Assembly: GCA_964545855.1 (NCBI GenBank)
Contig: CAZJHD010000001.1
Coordinates: forward strand, 186,001-250,000
Origin: CAZJHD01 sp964545855
GTDB lineage: Bacteria > Planctomycetota > UBA1135 > JACQFD01
DNA length: 64,000 nucleotides
Reading direction: 5' to 3'
Of this stretch, positions 1 to 8,161 are shown one piece after another. Position 1 is the first letter of the stretch. The number at the start of each line of letters is the position of its first letter. The notes under the pieces were generated by a model. It searched no databases. It was not told the DNA's origin and saw only the letters and a program-made list of their open reading frames with translations. The position numbers and the translations under genes are program-made.

Positions 1-345
1 CGCGAGGACTTCCGGACGGCCTGCTCGCTGCTCGTGAGCCGATGGAAGCCCGGCGATCACGTGCTCGTCGTCACGGGGCAGCCCGGGGAGGCGTTCTCGC
101 AGGCGCCCGTGCGCCACTACCTGCGCGACCATCCGCCGATCCTCGCGTCGATGCGCGACCTGCCGGACGTGCTGCCGCGGCTCGATCGCGCCTTCCCGCC
201 GGGAACGACGATCCACGTCATCTACCGCGTCGCCGAGTACGCCGCCGCGGCGCGGAACGCCCTCGGCTCCACGCTCCATCTTGTCGAGGAGAGCCCCGCG
301 CTCTACCGCGTCCGCTACCTGCGCCTGGAGCCCGTCGAACGCTGA
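1..345 (+). CDS. C-terminal fragment, possible membrane glycosyltransferase (GT39-like)
   Basis: The reading frame is open from the first base, so this is the 3' end of a gene that begins outside the window. The 114 visible residues contain no membrane segment. They carry a run of the type 'KPGDHVLVVTG' followed by a small alpha/beta region. This resembles the extracytoplasmic tail of polytopic dolichyl-phosphate-mannose / GT39-type glycosyltransferases, but the catalytic part is not visible. The following polysaccharide genes fit that reading. It could also be another surface-polysaccharide protein. The family call is an inference from the tail alone. Confidence 0.4.
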   Translation, partial: REDFRTACSLLVSRWKPGDHVLVVTGQPGEAFSQAPVRHYLRDHPPILASMRDLPDVLPRLDRAFPPGTTIHVIYRVAEYAAAARNALGSTLHLVEESPALYRVRYLRLEPVER

Positions 346-576
346 GGCCGTCGCGCGCTGGGGAGGTCGCGCGTTGGCGAGGTCGCACGCTGAGCTCGCG
401 ACGCCGTCGCGGCTCAACCGCCCGTGGCAGAAGTCAGCGGAACTGCGCGCGGGCCCCGGCGCACCTCGCGTCGTTGCGCGTCCTCACCGTAGGCACTTGT
501 CCACGTTCGCGGCGCGCGCCTCGCGCTGTACGCCGCTGCCTCGCGCTCGCCTTGGGAGCAACTCGGCCACGGGAAG

Positions 577-1461
577 TCAGGCCGGCTGGAGCGTCTTCAG
601 CTGGGCTTCGAAGGGGACCACTCCGAAGTGCCCCGTCACCACCTGGAGCGTGCGCGTGAGCAGCGCCTGCTTGTCGGCGAGGGGTCGGTCCATCCCGGGA
701 TGGGACGCGAGCCGCGCGTCCACTCCGTCCTCCGCGAGCCCGAGCACGTCGAGCCCGTGGAGCGAGTAGTAGAAGGGACGCTGCGCCATGTCGAAGCGGT
801 CGAGGATCCCGAGGAAGCGCGGATCGCTCATCCGGTACCGCGTCGTGTGATAGACGGGGTAGCGCAGCAGTCCGTCGACGGTGATCGGGAACTCCCAGAG
901 CGAACGCGTGCCGTCGGTCCAGCGGTAGGGCGCGCGTTTCCAGGTGAAGGGCCACTTCCGCAGACCGGGAGCGCCGCCGTTGCGCGCGAGGAGGAGCCGG
1001 GCCGGAAGGAGGTAGAGCGATGGGTAGGCCGACGCGTCGTAGCGGTAGCCCGCGTCGGCGAGGGCGGGGAAGAGCGACTCGTCGAGGTCCCAATTGGGTG
1101 CCCGGAAGCCGATCACGGGCTTGCCGCTCGCCGCCTCGAGCCGGGCCTTCGACTCGACGAGCTCCTTGCGGAGGTCCTCCGGCGTGAGGTGGAGCAACGA
1201 GTGCGGATGCGTGAGGGAGTGGCTCGCGACCTCGTGCCCGGCCGCGACGATCTTCCGCACGGCCTCCGTCTGTCCTGGCAGATCGCGTCCCACGAGGAAG
1301 AACGTGACCCTCACTCCCGCCTTCTTGAAGGCATCGAGGAGGCGCGGGACCGCGACCGTGTAGACGAGCGGATCGGGCGGGAGGTCTCGCTGGCCGTAGC
1401 CGGCGAGATGGAGGTCGATGGGGTCGAGATCGACGCCCACCGAGGCAGAAGCACGTCGCAA
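577..1461 (-). CDS. Polysaccharide deacetylase family protein
   Basis: This is a probable NodB-type carbohydrate esterase (CE4) that removes N-acetyl groups from a surface polysaccharide. After the start come DLDPIDLHLAGYG, the helix AVPRLLDAFKKAG and the strand VTFFLVGRD. Then come GHEVASHSLTHPH, which carries the HxxxH metal-binding motif, and GFRAPNWDLD. Both are hallmark CE4 motifs, with the metal Asp in the early DLD. I chose the TTG at 1461 (about 294 residues) because GAGG lies 8 nt upstream and homology begins almost at once. GTG 1440 is an alternative. ATG 1629 would add 56 Arg-rich residues of non-coding character. It diverges from the oxidoreductase gene at 1909 and belongs to the same polysaccharide locus. 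Confidence 0.85.
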   Translation of the reverse strand: MRRASASVGVDLDPIDLHLAGYGQRDLPPDPLVYTVAVPRLLDAFKKAGVRVTFFLVGRDLPGQTEAVRKIVAAGHEVASHSLTHPHSLLHLTPEDLRKELVESKARLEAASGKPVIGFRAPNWDLDESLFPALADAGYRYDASAYPSLYLLPARLLLARNGGAPGLRKWPFTWKRAPYRWTDGTRSLWEFPITVDGLLRYPVYHTTRYRMSDPRFLGILDRFDMAQRPFYYSLHGLDVLGLAEDGVDARLASHPGMDRPLADKQALLTRTLQVVTGHFGVVPFEAQLKTLQPA

Positions 1462-1908
1462 GGGGGAGGCCTCGTCTGGATTCGTGGCGTGGGGCCGCCC
1501 ATGGTGGCGCGCCGCATGCGCCGGCGCGAGTTTTCGCCGCCCGGAACGCGCCGGCGGGCATCGACGGAGCCGTGTCGGGCGACCGGCGCCCGCCACTTTG
1601 CCCCGCCGGGCGCCGCTGGCAGAATCCATGGCGTTCCCTTCGCGCCGTCCGGCGCGTGCGCCTTCCTGGCTCGATCGAACCGTGGCTCGCGGACGCCCTT
1701 CGGGCCGACGTCCGAGGGTCCTTCAGCGGCTCGTTCCGGACGACCGAAGAAGCGGGAAGCGCCACGGATCCGGCTCGCCGGGCTCCGCGCCGGCGCGTGG
1801 GGCCGATCGCCGTTCCGCAGGGCCGGAAGCGACCGTCCTCGCACGCCTGCCGCGAGTCTTCGAGGGCGATCCGCTCGAACAGGCGCCCACCGCACGTCGC
1901 ACCCACCC
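1462..1908. other. 447-bp intergenic region between divergent genes
   Basis: This GC-rich spacer lies between the deacetylase (minus) and the FAD oxidoreductase (plus). Frames stay open on both strands, but the translations are Arg/Pro/Gly-rich with no recognisable fold, as expected for non-coding DNA of this composition. It should hold promoters for both genes, but I see no convincing -35/-10 pair, hairpin with T-tract or riboswitch-like element. Confidence 0.4.
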
Positions 1909-3252
1909 TTGATTCCGCAGGCATCGTCCCAGGAGGCGTTCCACGTCGCCGTCATCGGCGGCGGGATCTCCGGGCTTGCATCGGCGCTGCACCTCGCCGA
2001 GCGGGGTCATCGGGTGACTCTCCTCGAGTCGACGGGGCGGCTCGGCGGGCTCGCGTCGACGTTCGACTGGCGAGGCGTCGAACTCGAGCGCTTCTACCAC
2101 TGCATCCTCCCGAGCGACGAATCGCTGCTGCGTCTCCTGTCGCGGGTCGGGCTCGCCGACAGCATCCAGTGGCGGCGCGTGGGAATGGGGTTCATGGTCG
2201 GCGGGCGCGTCTTCCCGATGAACGGGGCTCTCGATCTGCTCCGGTTCTCGCCCCTGTCGCTCCTCGAGCGCTTCCGGTTGGGGCGGCTGGGCCTGCGGGC
2301 GCGCAGGGAGCGGCTCACGGAGGATCTCGACCGGGTCACCACCGAGGAATGGGTGACGCGCCACGGCGGGCGCGCGCTCTTCGAGCGATTCTGGCGGCCG
2401 CTGCTCGAGGCGAAGCTCGGCGACGGAGCCCGCCACGTGCCCGCTCTGTGGCTCCTCAGCCGCATCCAGCGCGAGAAGTCGGCCAAGCCGGAAGTGAAGG
2501 GTTGGGTTCCTGGCGGCTACGCCGCGATCGTCGAGGCGATCGAGAGGAAGCTCCGGGCTCTGGGCGTCCAGATCCGCCTCCGGTCGGGGATCGACGGCCT
2601 CGAGGACCGCGGGCCACGGCTCGGGGTCCGCGAGGGAGACACGGTCCGGGACTTCGACCGCGTCGTCTGCACCGTCCCGCTCCCGGAGTTCCGGAAGCTG
2701 GCCGGAAATCTCCCGATTCCGTCGGTCATCGCCGAAAGCGGGGTCGACTACCAGGGCGTCCTCAACTCCGTCGTCCTGTGCCGAAAGCCACTCTCCCGTT
2801 TCTACTGGATGCCCATCGTCGCCAGCGGGTCGACGTGCCAGGGCGTCATCGAGATGTCGAATCTCGTCCCGGTGGAACGGACGGACGGGCTCTGCGTGCA
2901 CTACGTGGTGAACTACACGCACCGCGAGAGCGAGCTCTGGTCGAGGACGGACGGGGAGATCCTGGACCGGCACACGCAGGATCTGCGAAGGCTCTTCTCC
3001 GTCTCGGAGCCGGACGTCGTGGACCGGTTCCTGTTCCGCGCGCCGTTCGTCGAGCCGCTCTGGACGCTCGGCTACGCGTCGCGACGCCCCCCCGTGCGCG
3101 TGCTGCCGGGACGGCTCTACCTGTCGTGCACGGCGCAGGTCTACCCGCGGATCAACGCGTGGAATTCCTGCTGCGAGGTGGCCGAGGAGATGGCCGAAGC
3201 GTTCGAGGGCGACGGGGCGCTCGCGCTCGCGGCCGCCGGGGAGTGGCCGTGA
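1909..3252 (+). CDS. NAD(P)/FAD-dependent oxidoreductase (protoporphyrinogen-oxidase / amine-oxidase-like)
   Basis: This flavoprotein is of the FAD-binding amine-oxidase superfamily, as often found in surface-polysaccharide clusters. The N-terminus has the dinucleotide-binding motif VAVIGGGISGLASALHL, followed by an acidic strand end (LLEST) and GRLGGLASTF, which contacts FAD. The middle has GWVPGGYAAIVEAIE and VVCTVPLPEF. The C-terminal VLPGRLYLSCTAQVYP closes the FAD site. The TTG at 1909 is the only canonical start near the homology and gives about 447 residues. A strong AGGAGG lies inside the frame at 1931-1936. The gene overlaps the next one by 4 bp (GTGA), implying translational coupling. 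The substrate is unknown; a sugar-modifying or lipid-carrier role is inferred only from context. Confidence 0.8.
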   Translation: MIPQASSQEAFHVAVIGGGISGLASALHLAERGHRVTLLESTGRLGGLASTFDWRGVELERFYHCILPSDESLLRLLSRVGLADSIQWRRVGMGFMVGGRVFPMNGALDLLRFSPLSLLERFRLGRLGLRARRERLTEDLDRVTTEEWVTRHGGRALFERFWRPLLEAKLGDGARHVPALWLLSRIQREKSAKPEVKGWVPGGYAAIVEAIERKLRALGVQIRLRSGIDGLEDRGPRLGVREGDTVRDFDRVVCTVPLPEFRKLAGNLPIPSVIAESGVDYQGVLNSVVLCRKPLSRFYWMPIVASGSTCQGVIEMSNLVPVERTDGLCVHYVVNYTHRESELWSRTDGEILDRHTQDLRRLFSVSEPDVVDRFLFRAPFVEPLWTLGYASRRPPVRVLPGRLYLSCTAQVYPRINAWNSCCEVAEEMAEAFEGDGALALAAAGEWP

Positions 3253-4067
3253 TCTACGTCGTCCTTCCGGCCTTCAACGAGGAGTCGGGGATCGCGACCA
3301 CGATCGACTCCGTCCGGGAATCGCTCTCCGGAGGCGCGCACGAGCTCCGCATTGTCCTCGTGGACGACGGGAGCACGGACCGGACGGTCGAGCGCGCGAA
3401 GGAGGCTGCGGCCCGCGGGCCCGAGGACGAGTTCGTCCTCCTGCAGCACACGGAGAATCGTGGTCTCGGCGCGGCCCTGCGGACGGGAATCTACTGGTGC
3501 GTCGAGCGGGCGACGGACTCGGACGTCGTCGTCACGCTCGACGCCGACAACACGCACCCGCCGAAGCTCGTGCCGAGCATGGTGGCGCGCCTCGACGAGG
3601 GGCACGACCTCGTGATCGCGTCCCGCTACGCACGCGGCGCCGTGGTGGACGGAGTGCCCGGCTACCGTCGCCTCCTCTCGGACGCCGGCCGCGTGCTCTT
3701 CCGGCTCGCGTTCCCGATCCCCGGCGTGCGCGACTACACCTGCTGCTTCCGCGCCTTCCGCGTGGGGATCCTCCGCAGGGCTCGTGCGATCTACGGAGAC
3801 GATCTCTGCGTCGCGCGCGGCTTCGAGGCCGTGATGGACCTTCTCCTCCGGCTCCAGCCGCTCGGCATCCGTGCCTGCGAGGTTCCGCTCGAGCTCCACT
3901 ACGCCGAGCGCGTCGGGCGGAGCAAGATGCGCGTGATGAAGACCGTCGAGAGCACCCTCGCTCTGCTGGCGCGCCGCACGGCGGAGCGGTTCGGTCGCTA
4001 CTCCCGGCGCACGATCCGCAAGCGCCTGGCGCTCCTCGACGAGATCCGGAGACTCGCCGCGCCGTGA
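3249..4067 (+). CDS. Glycosyltransferase family 2
   Basis: This 272-residue GT-A glycosyltransferase resembles the dolichyl-phosphate mannose / undecaprenyl-phosphate sugar transferases. It has VVLPAFNEESGI at the N-terminus, the nucleotide-binding LVDDGSTD, and the loop ENRGLGAALRTGI. VTLDADNTHPP supplies the metal-binding DxD, and VIASRYARG follows. No membrane helix follows the catalytic domain, unlike DPM-type enzymes with C-terminal anchors. The start is GTG, with GGGAG five bases upstream. It overlaps both neighbours by 4 bp, forming a tight three-gene unit with the oxidoreductase and the epimerase. The acceptor cannot be read from sequence. Confidence 0.88.
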   Translation: MIYVVLPAFNEESGIATTIDSVRESLSGGAHELRIVLVDDGSTDRTVERAKEAAARGPEDEFVLLQHTENRGLGAALRTGIYWCVERATDSDVVVTLDADNTHPPKLVPSMVARLDEGHDLVIASRYARGAVVDGVPGYRRLLSDAGRVLFRLAFPIPGVRDYTCCFRAFRVGILRRARAIYGDDLCVARGFEAVMDLLLRLQPLGIRACEVPLELHYAERVGRSKMRVMKTVESTLALLARRTAERFGRYSRRTIRKRLALLDEIRRLAAP

Positions 4068-5188
4068 CGAAGCTCGCCGTCGTCGTCGGGACGCGGCCGG
4101 AGATCGTGAAGATGGCGCCCGTGGTGCGCGCCTGTCGCGCGAGGCGCGTGCCCTTCGTGCTGATCCACACGGGGCAGCACTACTCCTTCGAGATGGACGG
4201 CGTCTTCTTCGCCGACCTCGGGCTGCCGACGCCGCGGCACAACCTGCAGGTGGGATCCGGGTCCCACGCGCTTCAGATCGCGCGCGTGATCGAGCGCATG
4301 GAGCCGTTGCTGCGGGAGGAGCGTCCGGACGCGGTGCTCGTCCAGGGCGACACGAACTCCGTCGTCGCGGCCGCCCTCGCGGCCGACAAGCTCGGGATCC
4401 CGGTGGGCCATGTCGAGGCGGGCCTGCGCTCCTACGACCGGCGCATGCCGGAGGAGACGAACCGGATCGTGGCCGATCACCTCGCGACGTGGAACTTCGC
4501 GCCGACGCGCGGGGCCGCGCGCACGCTCCGCGGCGAGGGGATCCCGGCGTCGCGCATCCTGGTCACGGGGAACACGGTGGTCGACGAGCTGCGACGCCAG
4601 CGCGCGCGCGCCGAGCGGTCGCTTCGGCTCGGCCGGCTCGGGGTCGAGGCGGGCCGCTACGCCGTCGCCACGGTGCATCGCCCCGAGAACGTCGAGGACG
4701 CGAAGAAGCTGCGCGGCGTCTTCGCAGGTCTCGCCCGCGCCGCGCGCGCGCTCGCGATCCCGGTGCTGGTCCCTCTGCATCCTCGGACGCGCGCTCGGCT
4801 CGAGTCGGCGGGGATCGAGCTCGACGATCGGCTCCGCGTCCTCCCGCCGCTCGGCTACCTCGAGTTCCTCGGGCTCCAGTCGCGCGCCGCGCTCCTCCTC
4901 ACCGACTCGGGCGGCGTGCAGGAGGAAGCGTGCTGTCTCGGCGTGCCCTGCGTGACGCTCCGCGACTCGACGGAGCGGCCCGAGACGATCGACGTGGGCG
5001 CGAACGAGCTCGCCGGCAGCACGCCCGTGAGGATCGTCGCGGCGGCGCGCCGCATGGCCGCACGCCGGCGTCGGTGGCGCAATCCCTTCGGCGACGGGAA
5101 GGCGGGGCTCCGCATCGTCGACGGGCTCCTGCGCGCCCTGCGGCGCCCGGGAAGGCGGGCCCTGGCCGCGAGATGGCGCCGGCGCTGA
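4064..5188 (+). CDS. wecB: UDP-N-acetylglucosamine 2-epimerase (non-hydrolysing)
   Basis: This enzyme interconverts UDP-GlcNAc and UDP-ManNAc, the donor for ManNAc-containing surface polysaccharides. The 374-residue protein has the family's usual length and motifs: VVVGTRPEIVKMAPV at the start, HTGQHYSFEMDGVFF, VQGDTNSVVAAALAA, HVEAGLRSYDRRMPEETNR, ATVHRPENV, and the UDP-binding TDSGGVQEEACCLGVPC. The GTG start overlaps the upstream stop (GTGA). The stop codon lies inside a perfect 22-bp tandem duplication, so the extreme C-terminus (Arg-rich) may be variable. The wecB symbol is by family; regulation is not visible. Confidence 0.93.
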   Translation: MTKLAVVVGTRPEIVKMAPVVRACRARRVPFVLIHTGQHYSFEMDGVFFADLGLPTPRHNLQVGSGSHALQIARVIERMEPLLREERPDAVLVQGDTNSVVAAALAADKLGIPVGHVEAGLRSYDRRMPEETNRIVADHLATWNFAPTRGAARTLRGEGIPASRILVTGNTVVDELRRQRARAERSLRLGRLGVEAGRYAVATVHRPENVEDAKKLRGVFAGLARAARALAIPVLVPLHPRTRARLESAGIELDDRLRVLPPLGYLEFLGLQSRAALLLTDSGGVQEEACCLGVPCVTLRDSTERPETIDVGANELAGSTPVRIVAAARRMAARRRRWRNPFGDGKAGLRIVDGLLRALRRPGRRALAARWRRR

Positions 5189-5217
5189 CGCGACGTGGCG
5201 CCGGCGCTGACGCGACG
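5174..5217. repeat. Perfect 22-bp tandem duplication over the epimerase stop codon
   Basis: Two identical 22-bp units (5174-5195 and 5196-5217) abut without a spacer. Each contains GGCGCCGGCGCTGA. The first copy includes the TGA (5186-5188) that ends the epimerase gene. This looks like a recent slippage duplication. Confidence 0.9.
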
Positions 5218-5262
5218 CCGCCGCGACAACGTCGCGGCTGGTCGCGGCCGCGGCCGGCTTGG

Positions 5263-5268
5263 TAGATT
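5263..5268 (+). promoter_or_regulatory. Possible -10 element (TAGATT)
   Basis: TAGATT stands 19 nt before the ATG at 5288, in the context GGTAGATTCCGG. The same 12-mer precedes the APC transporter at 35185. No -35 is recognisable. If real, the leader would be about 12 nt. Confidence 0.35.
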
Positions 5269-5287
5269 CCGGCCGCTCCCTCGCGCC

Positions 5288-5830
5288 ATGCGAATCACCG
5301 TCTCGACCCGAGCCTGCGCTCTCCTGTGCCTGATCGGTGCCTGCTCCGGCCCCCAGCGAGACGACGTCGAGGACTCTGCCGAGGGTTTCCTCGCACCCGC
5401 TGCGCTCGGTGAGATGGAGCGCGTCCTCGCCTTCGATCGATTCCTCCTCGGCGGCCAGCCGACGGAGAGCGATCTACGGCTCGCGGCCGAGAGCGGGGTC
5501 CGCACCGTCGTGACGCTGCGGCCCCGCGACGAGGACACCTTCGACGAGGCCGCGCTCGTGGAGTCGCTCGGGATGCGATTCCTGCGGATCCCATGCACCG
5601 CCGCGACGCTGGGGGAATCGGAGGCGGCGCGCCTCGACGAGACGCTCGACGAGCGCGGAGCCGGACGGATCCTCGTCCACTGCTCGAGCGGCAACCGCGT
5701 CGGCGCCCTGTGGGCACTGCGGCGCGTTCGACGTGACCGGATCCCGCTCGAGGACGCGATCCGCGAGGGGAAGGAGATCGGCCTGAAGGCGCCCGCGCTC
5801 GAGGCCTTCGTGCGCGAGCACGCGAAGTAG
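5288..5830 (+). CDS. Lipoprotein with PTP-like phosphatase domain (DUF442 / DSP-PTPase-like)
   Basis: This 180-residue protein has a short signal ending in CLIGACSG, a plausible lipobox, so it is probably an outer-surface or periplasmic lipoprotein. The mature part has FLLGGQPTESDL and GVRTVVTLRPRDED, typical of the DUF442 / 'fused DSP-PTPase' group. The catalytic loop HCSSGNRVGALW has the C-x4-R spacing of that group, not the C-x5-R of classical phosphatases. The ATG at 5288 was chosen over an upstream ATG (5195) because the signal sequence starts there. The substrate is unknown; it converges on the metallophosphoesterase gene. Confidence 0.75.
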   Translation: MRITVSTRACALLCLIGACSGPQRDDVEDSAEGFLAPAALGEMERVLAFDRFLLGGQPTESDLRLAAESGVRTVVTLRPRDEDTFDEAALVESLGMRFLRIPCTAATLGESEAARLDETLDERGAGRILVHCSSGNRVGALWALRRVRRDRIPLEDAIREGKEIGLKAPALEAFVREHAK

Positions 5831-5870
5831 GAGCCGCTGGCCGCGTGCCCCCGTCGCGGCGCGCGGGGCC

Positions 5871-7076
5871 CTACGGACCCTCGAGCGTGAGGAGCATCAC
5901 CTGGGGAGGACGCAGCAGCCGGATCCGCGGGGCCCAGCCGCCCTCCATGCCGAGGCCGGCGCAGACGACGGCCGTGTCGACCTTCCAGGGGAGCGCGGGG
6001 TCGCGGTCGCGCGGGCCGAAGACACCGGCGGCATAGCGGCCACCGAGCTTCGTGAACGTCACCAGGGCGCCGACGCCAGGGACGAGCACCTGCCCGCCGT
6101 GCGTATGACCCGCGAGACCGACCTCCGCGCGCCAGTCGCCGGGAGCGATGAATCGATCGGGGTTGTGCGTGAGGAGGATGCGCGTCGATCCGGGAGGCGC
6201 GCCCGAGAGGCCGCGCGCGGGGTCCGGCGGTCGCCTGCGGTTGTCCACGCCGGCGATCCAGAGGCGCGCTCCTTCCACGTCGAGAGTCCTTCCCTCGTCC
6301 TCGAGCTGCGTCACGCCGGGCAGGTCGCGCACCAGGCTCGCGAAGTCGCCGTCGCAGTCTCCGTTCACGGTGAACACCGCCGTCCGCGTCCGCAGCGAGG
6401 AGAGCCAGCGCCGGACGTGCGCGACGAGCGCCGGGTGGAGACGGTCGGCGACGAGATCGCCCGTGAAGCCGACGAAGTGCGGATCGAAGGCGTCCACGGC
6501 GGCCGCCGCTTCCGCCTCCCGCGCGCCCACGTGGATGCATTGGAGATCGCTCAGGTGCGCGAGCCGGATCCGCGTTCCCGGCGGGAGAGACGCCACGGGG
6601 ATCGTCGCGCGGACGATCTCGAGACGATTGGGCTCGCCGAAGAGCATCCAGCCCGCGAGCGCGAGCGGAGCCAGCGCGACGGCCGCCCGCATCGCCTCGC
6701 CCCGCGCCGCGGCGGCGACGAGCGCGATCGACGGCGCCGCCACGGCGCTCGTCCAGAAAGCGAGACCGGCGGGGAGCATGAAGACGCCGACGCGCAGGTG
6801 GCCGACGGTCATGACCGCGTAGGCCGACGCGGCGATCGCCGACGTGCCGGCGCCGGCGACGGCGAGGAGCACGACGTCGCGCGCGAGGCGCCGGCGAGCG
6901 CTCTCGCCGGCGCGCCGCGTCACGATGCGGAGCGCGAGCGCGCGAGCGACGAACGCCGCCCCGAGCGACGCCGGAAGCAGCATCGCGAGCCGGAATCCGT
7001 GCACGTGCCACCACACGCCGAGGTCGTAGGCGGGGAGGACGGAGGCGTCGAAGGGGGTGGGCACCGCGATGCGCAT
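5871..7076 (-). CDS. Membrane-anchored metallophosphoesterase (YkuE/YaeI-like)
   Basis: The protein has about 401 residues. The N-terminal ~160 residues hold four or so hydrophobic segments (for example FRLAMLLPASLGAAFVARAL and VVLLAVAGAGTSAIAASAYA). A calcineurin-like phosphoesterase domain follows: LAHLSDLQCIHVG (the usual DxH is DLQ here), GFTGDLVADR, VNGDCD (the usual NHD is NGD here), LLTHNPD and GLAGHTHGGQV. The last two motifs are canonical metal ligands; the first and third blocks are slightly divergent. Related enzymes cleave phosphodiesters of membrane lipids such as UDP-sugar-lipids. The ATG at 7076 fits because a TACGAT box precedes it by 22 nt. It is transcribed away from the ABC-like gene. 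Confidence 0.82.
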   Translation of the reverse strand: MRIAVPTPFDASVLPAYDLGVWWHVHGFRLAMLLPASLGAAFVARALALRIVTRRAGESARRRLARDVVLLAVAGAGTSAIAASAYAVMTVGHLRVGVFMLPAGLAFWTSAVAAPSIALVAAAARGEAMRAAVALAPLALAGWMLFGEPNRLEIVRATIPVASLPPGTRIRLAHLSDLQCIHVGAREAEAAAAVDAFDPHFVGFTGDLVADRLHPALVAHVRRWLSSLRTRTAVFTVNGDCDGDFASLVRDLPGVTQLEDEGRTLDVEGARLWIAGVDNRRRPPDPARGLSGAPPGSTRILLTHNPDRFIAPGDWRAEVGLAGHTHGGQVLVPGVGALVTFTKLGGRYAAGVFGPRDRDPALPWKVDTAVVCAGLGMEGGWAPRIRLLRPPQVMLLTLEGP

Positions 7077-7396
7077 CGAGTCCCGATGCGTTGTCGCGAT
7101 CGTACCCTCGCCGCGAAGACGCTTGATTCGCTCGAGCGCGGTGGGATGCTCGTCATCGAGTGCGTGCGAGTCGCTTCGACATGCGCGCACGTGTTCGCAC
7201 CCTCACGCCGTCTCGATCGAAGCGGCAGGACTCGACGATGCGCGCCGAATCGGATCCAGGCCCGGGAGACGGCGCCTCTGCCCCGGGAGAGGGCGATGGC
7301 GCCGGGGGCGAACGCCGCGCGGCGCGCGGCGTCGCGCGCCGCGTCGCGCGCGCTACGGCCGCGAGGCGTCGGCAGCCGAACAGGGCCGGAGCCGCC
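7077..7396. other. 320-bp divergent intergenic region
   Basis: This region separates the metallophosphoesterase (minus) from the ABC-like gene (plus). It contains a putative -10 for the minus gene (7099-7104) and, nearer the plus gene, a strong GC hairpin: GGCGCGC (7321-7327) pairs with GCGCGCC (7334-7340) over a 6-nt loop, with no T-tract. The plus-strand frame of the ABC-like gene stays open here, but the translation is Arg/Gly/Pro-rich and not conserved-looking. Confidence 0.4.
7099..7104 (-). promoter_or_regulatory. Possible -10 element (TACGAT on the minus strand)
   Basis: On the minus strand the sequence reads GGTACGATCGCG, with TACGAT 22 nt ahead of the ATG at 7076. The position matches the TAnnnT boxes seen before several other genes here. 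No -35 is evident. Confidence 0.3.
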
Positions 7397-8113
7397 ATGC
7401 GGAAGCCGGTCCCTCTCGTGCGCGTCGAGAAGCTGCGAAAGCGAATCCGGTTCGGAGGCCGGCGCGTCGTCGCCTTCGACGGACTCAGCTTCGATCTGAA
7501 GCGCCGCGAGTCGCTCGCGGTGCTCGATCCGACGGGGATCTTCGCCGCGTCGCTCCTTCCGATCCTCGCGTGCCTCGATCGTCCGACATCGGGGCGTTGC
7601 CGCGTCGCGGGCCGCAGCGTGTCGAGCCTCTCGCAGGCGAGCCTCGCGGCGCTTCGGCGCGACACGATCGGCTTCGTGCCGCGGGATCCGCGGCTCTTCT
7701 CGCACCTGACGGTCCTCGAGAACGTCGAGAGGCCGCTGCACTCCGACGAGGAGAAGGAGCCGGAGCACCGGCGCTCGGCGATGGGTCTCGCGCGGCGCCT
7801 CGGTCTCGGCCGACTGCTGAACGACCGGCCGGTGCAGCTGACGGGCGGCGAGCAGAAGCGCGTCGCCCTCGCGCGCGCGCTCGTCACCGACCCCGAGATC
7901 ATCCTCCTCGACGGAATCGAGGACGGCATCGACCTCGACGCGGCGGAGGACCTCCTGACGCGCGTCCTGGAGTTCGTCTCCGAGGGGAAGGCGGCCATCT
8001 GGGTCACGCGCGAGACGGTCCTCGCCGAGCGGGCCCGCTGGGTGCTGCGCGTCGATCAGGGACGCGCGTCGGTCGCGCGCTCGGGGCTCTGCGGCACGCC
8101 CGCGGATTCCTGA
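7397..8113 (+). CDS. Degenerate ABC-type ATPase domain protein (catalytic residues lost)
   Basis: The 238-residue protein aligns along its whole length with LolD/MacB-type ABC ATPases (strand, DGLSFDLKRRESLAV, CLDRPTSGR, LTVLENV, QLTGGEQKRVALARAL, PEIILLD). Every catalytic position is changed. Walker A is DPTGIFAASLL at residues 44-54 (Lys to Ala). The Q-loop Gln is Arg96. The Glu after Walker B Asp172 is Gly173. The switch His is Arg205. The signature (149-153) survives. It probably cannot hydrolyse ATP. No permease gene is adjacent. The ATG at 7397 was chosen because the upstream 79 residues are low-complexity. It may be a regulatory or structural remnant, but the intact frame argues against simple decay. 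Confidence 0.8.
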   Translation: MRKPVPLVRVEKLRKRIRFGGRRVVAFDGLSFDLKRRESLAVLDPTGIFAASLLPILACLDRPTSGRCRVAGRSVSSLSQASLAALRRDTIGFVPRDPRLFSHLTVLENVERPLHSDEEKEPEHRRSAMGLARRLGLGRLLNDRPVQLTGGEQKRVALARALVTDPEIILLDGIEDGIDLDAAEDLLTRVLEFVSEGKAAIWVTRETVLAERARWVLRVDQGRASVARSGLCGTPADS

Positions 8114-8161
8114 CGGCAGGCTCCGGACGAGACCGTGTGGCGGAGCGGCGGCGCGCGCAGA

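Noticed and set aside
341..400. Imperfect repeats of GAGGTCGCGCGTTGG type after the first gene
   Set aside because: Three units with several mismatches; too degenerate to call a functional repeat or CRISPR-like array.
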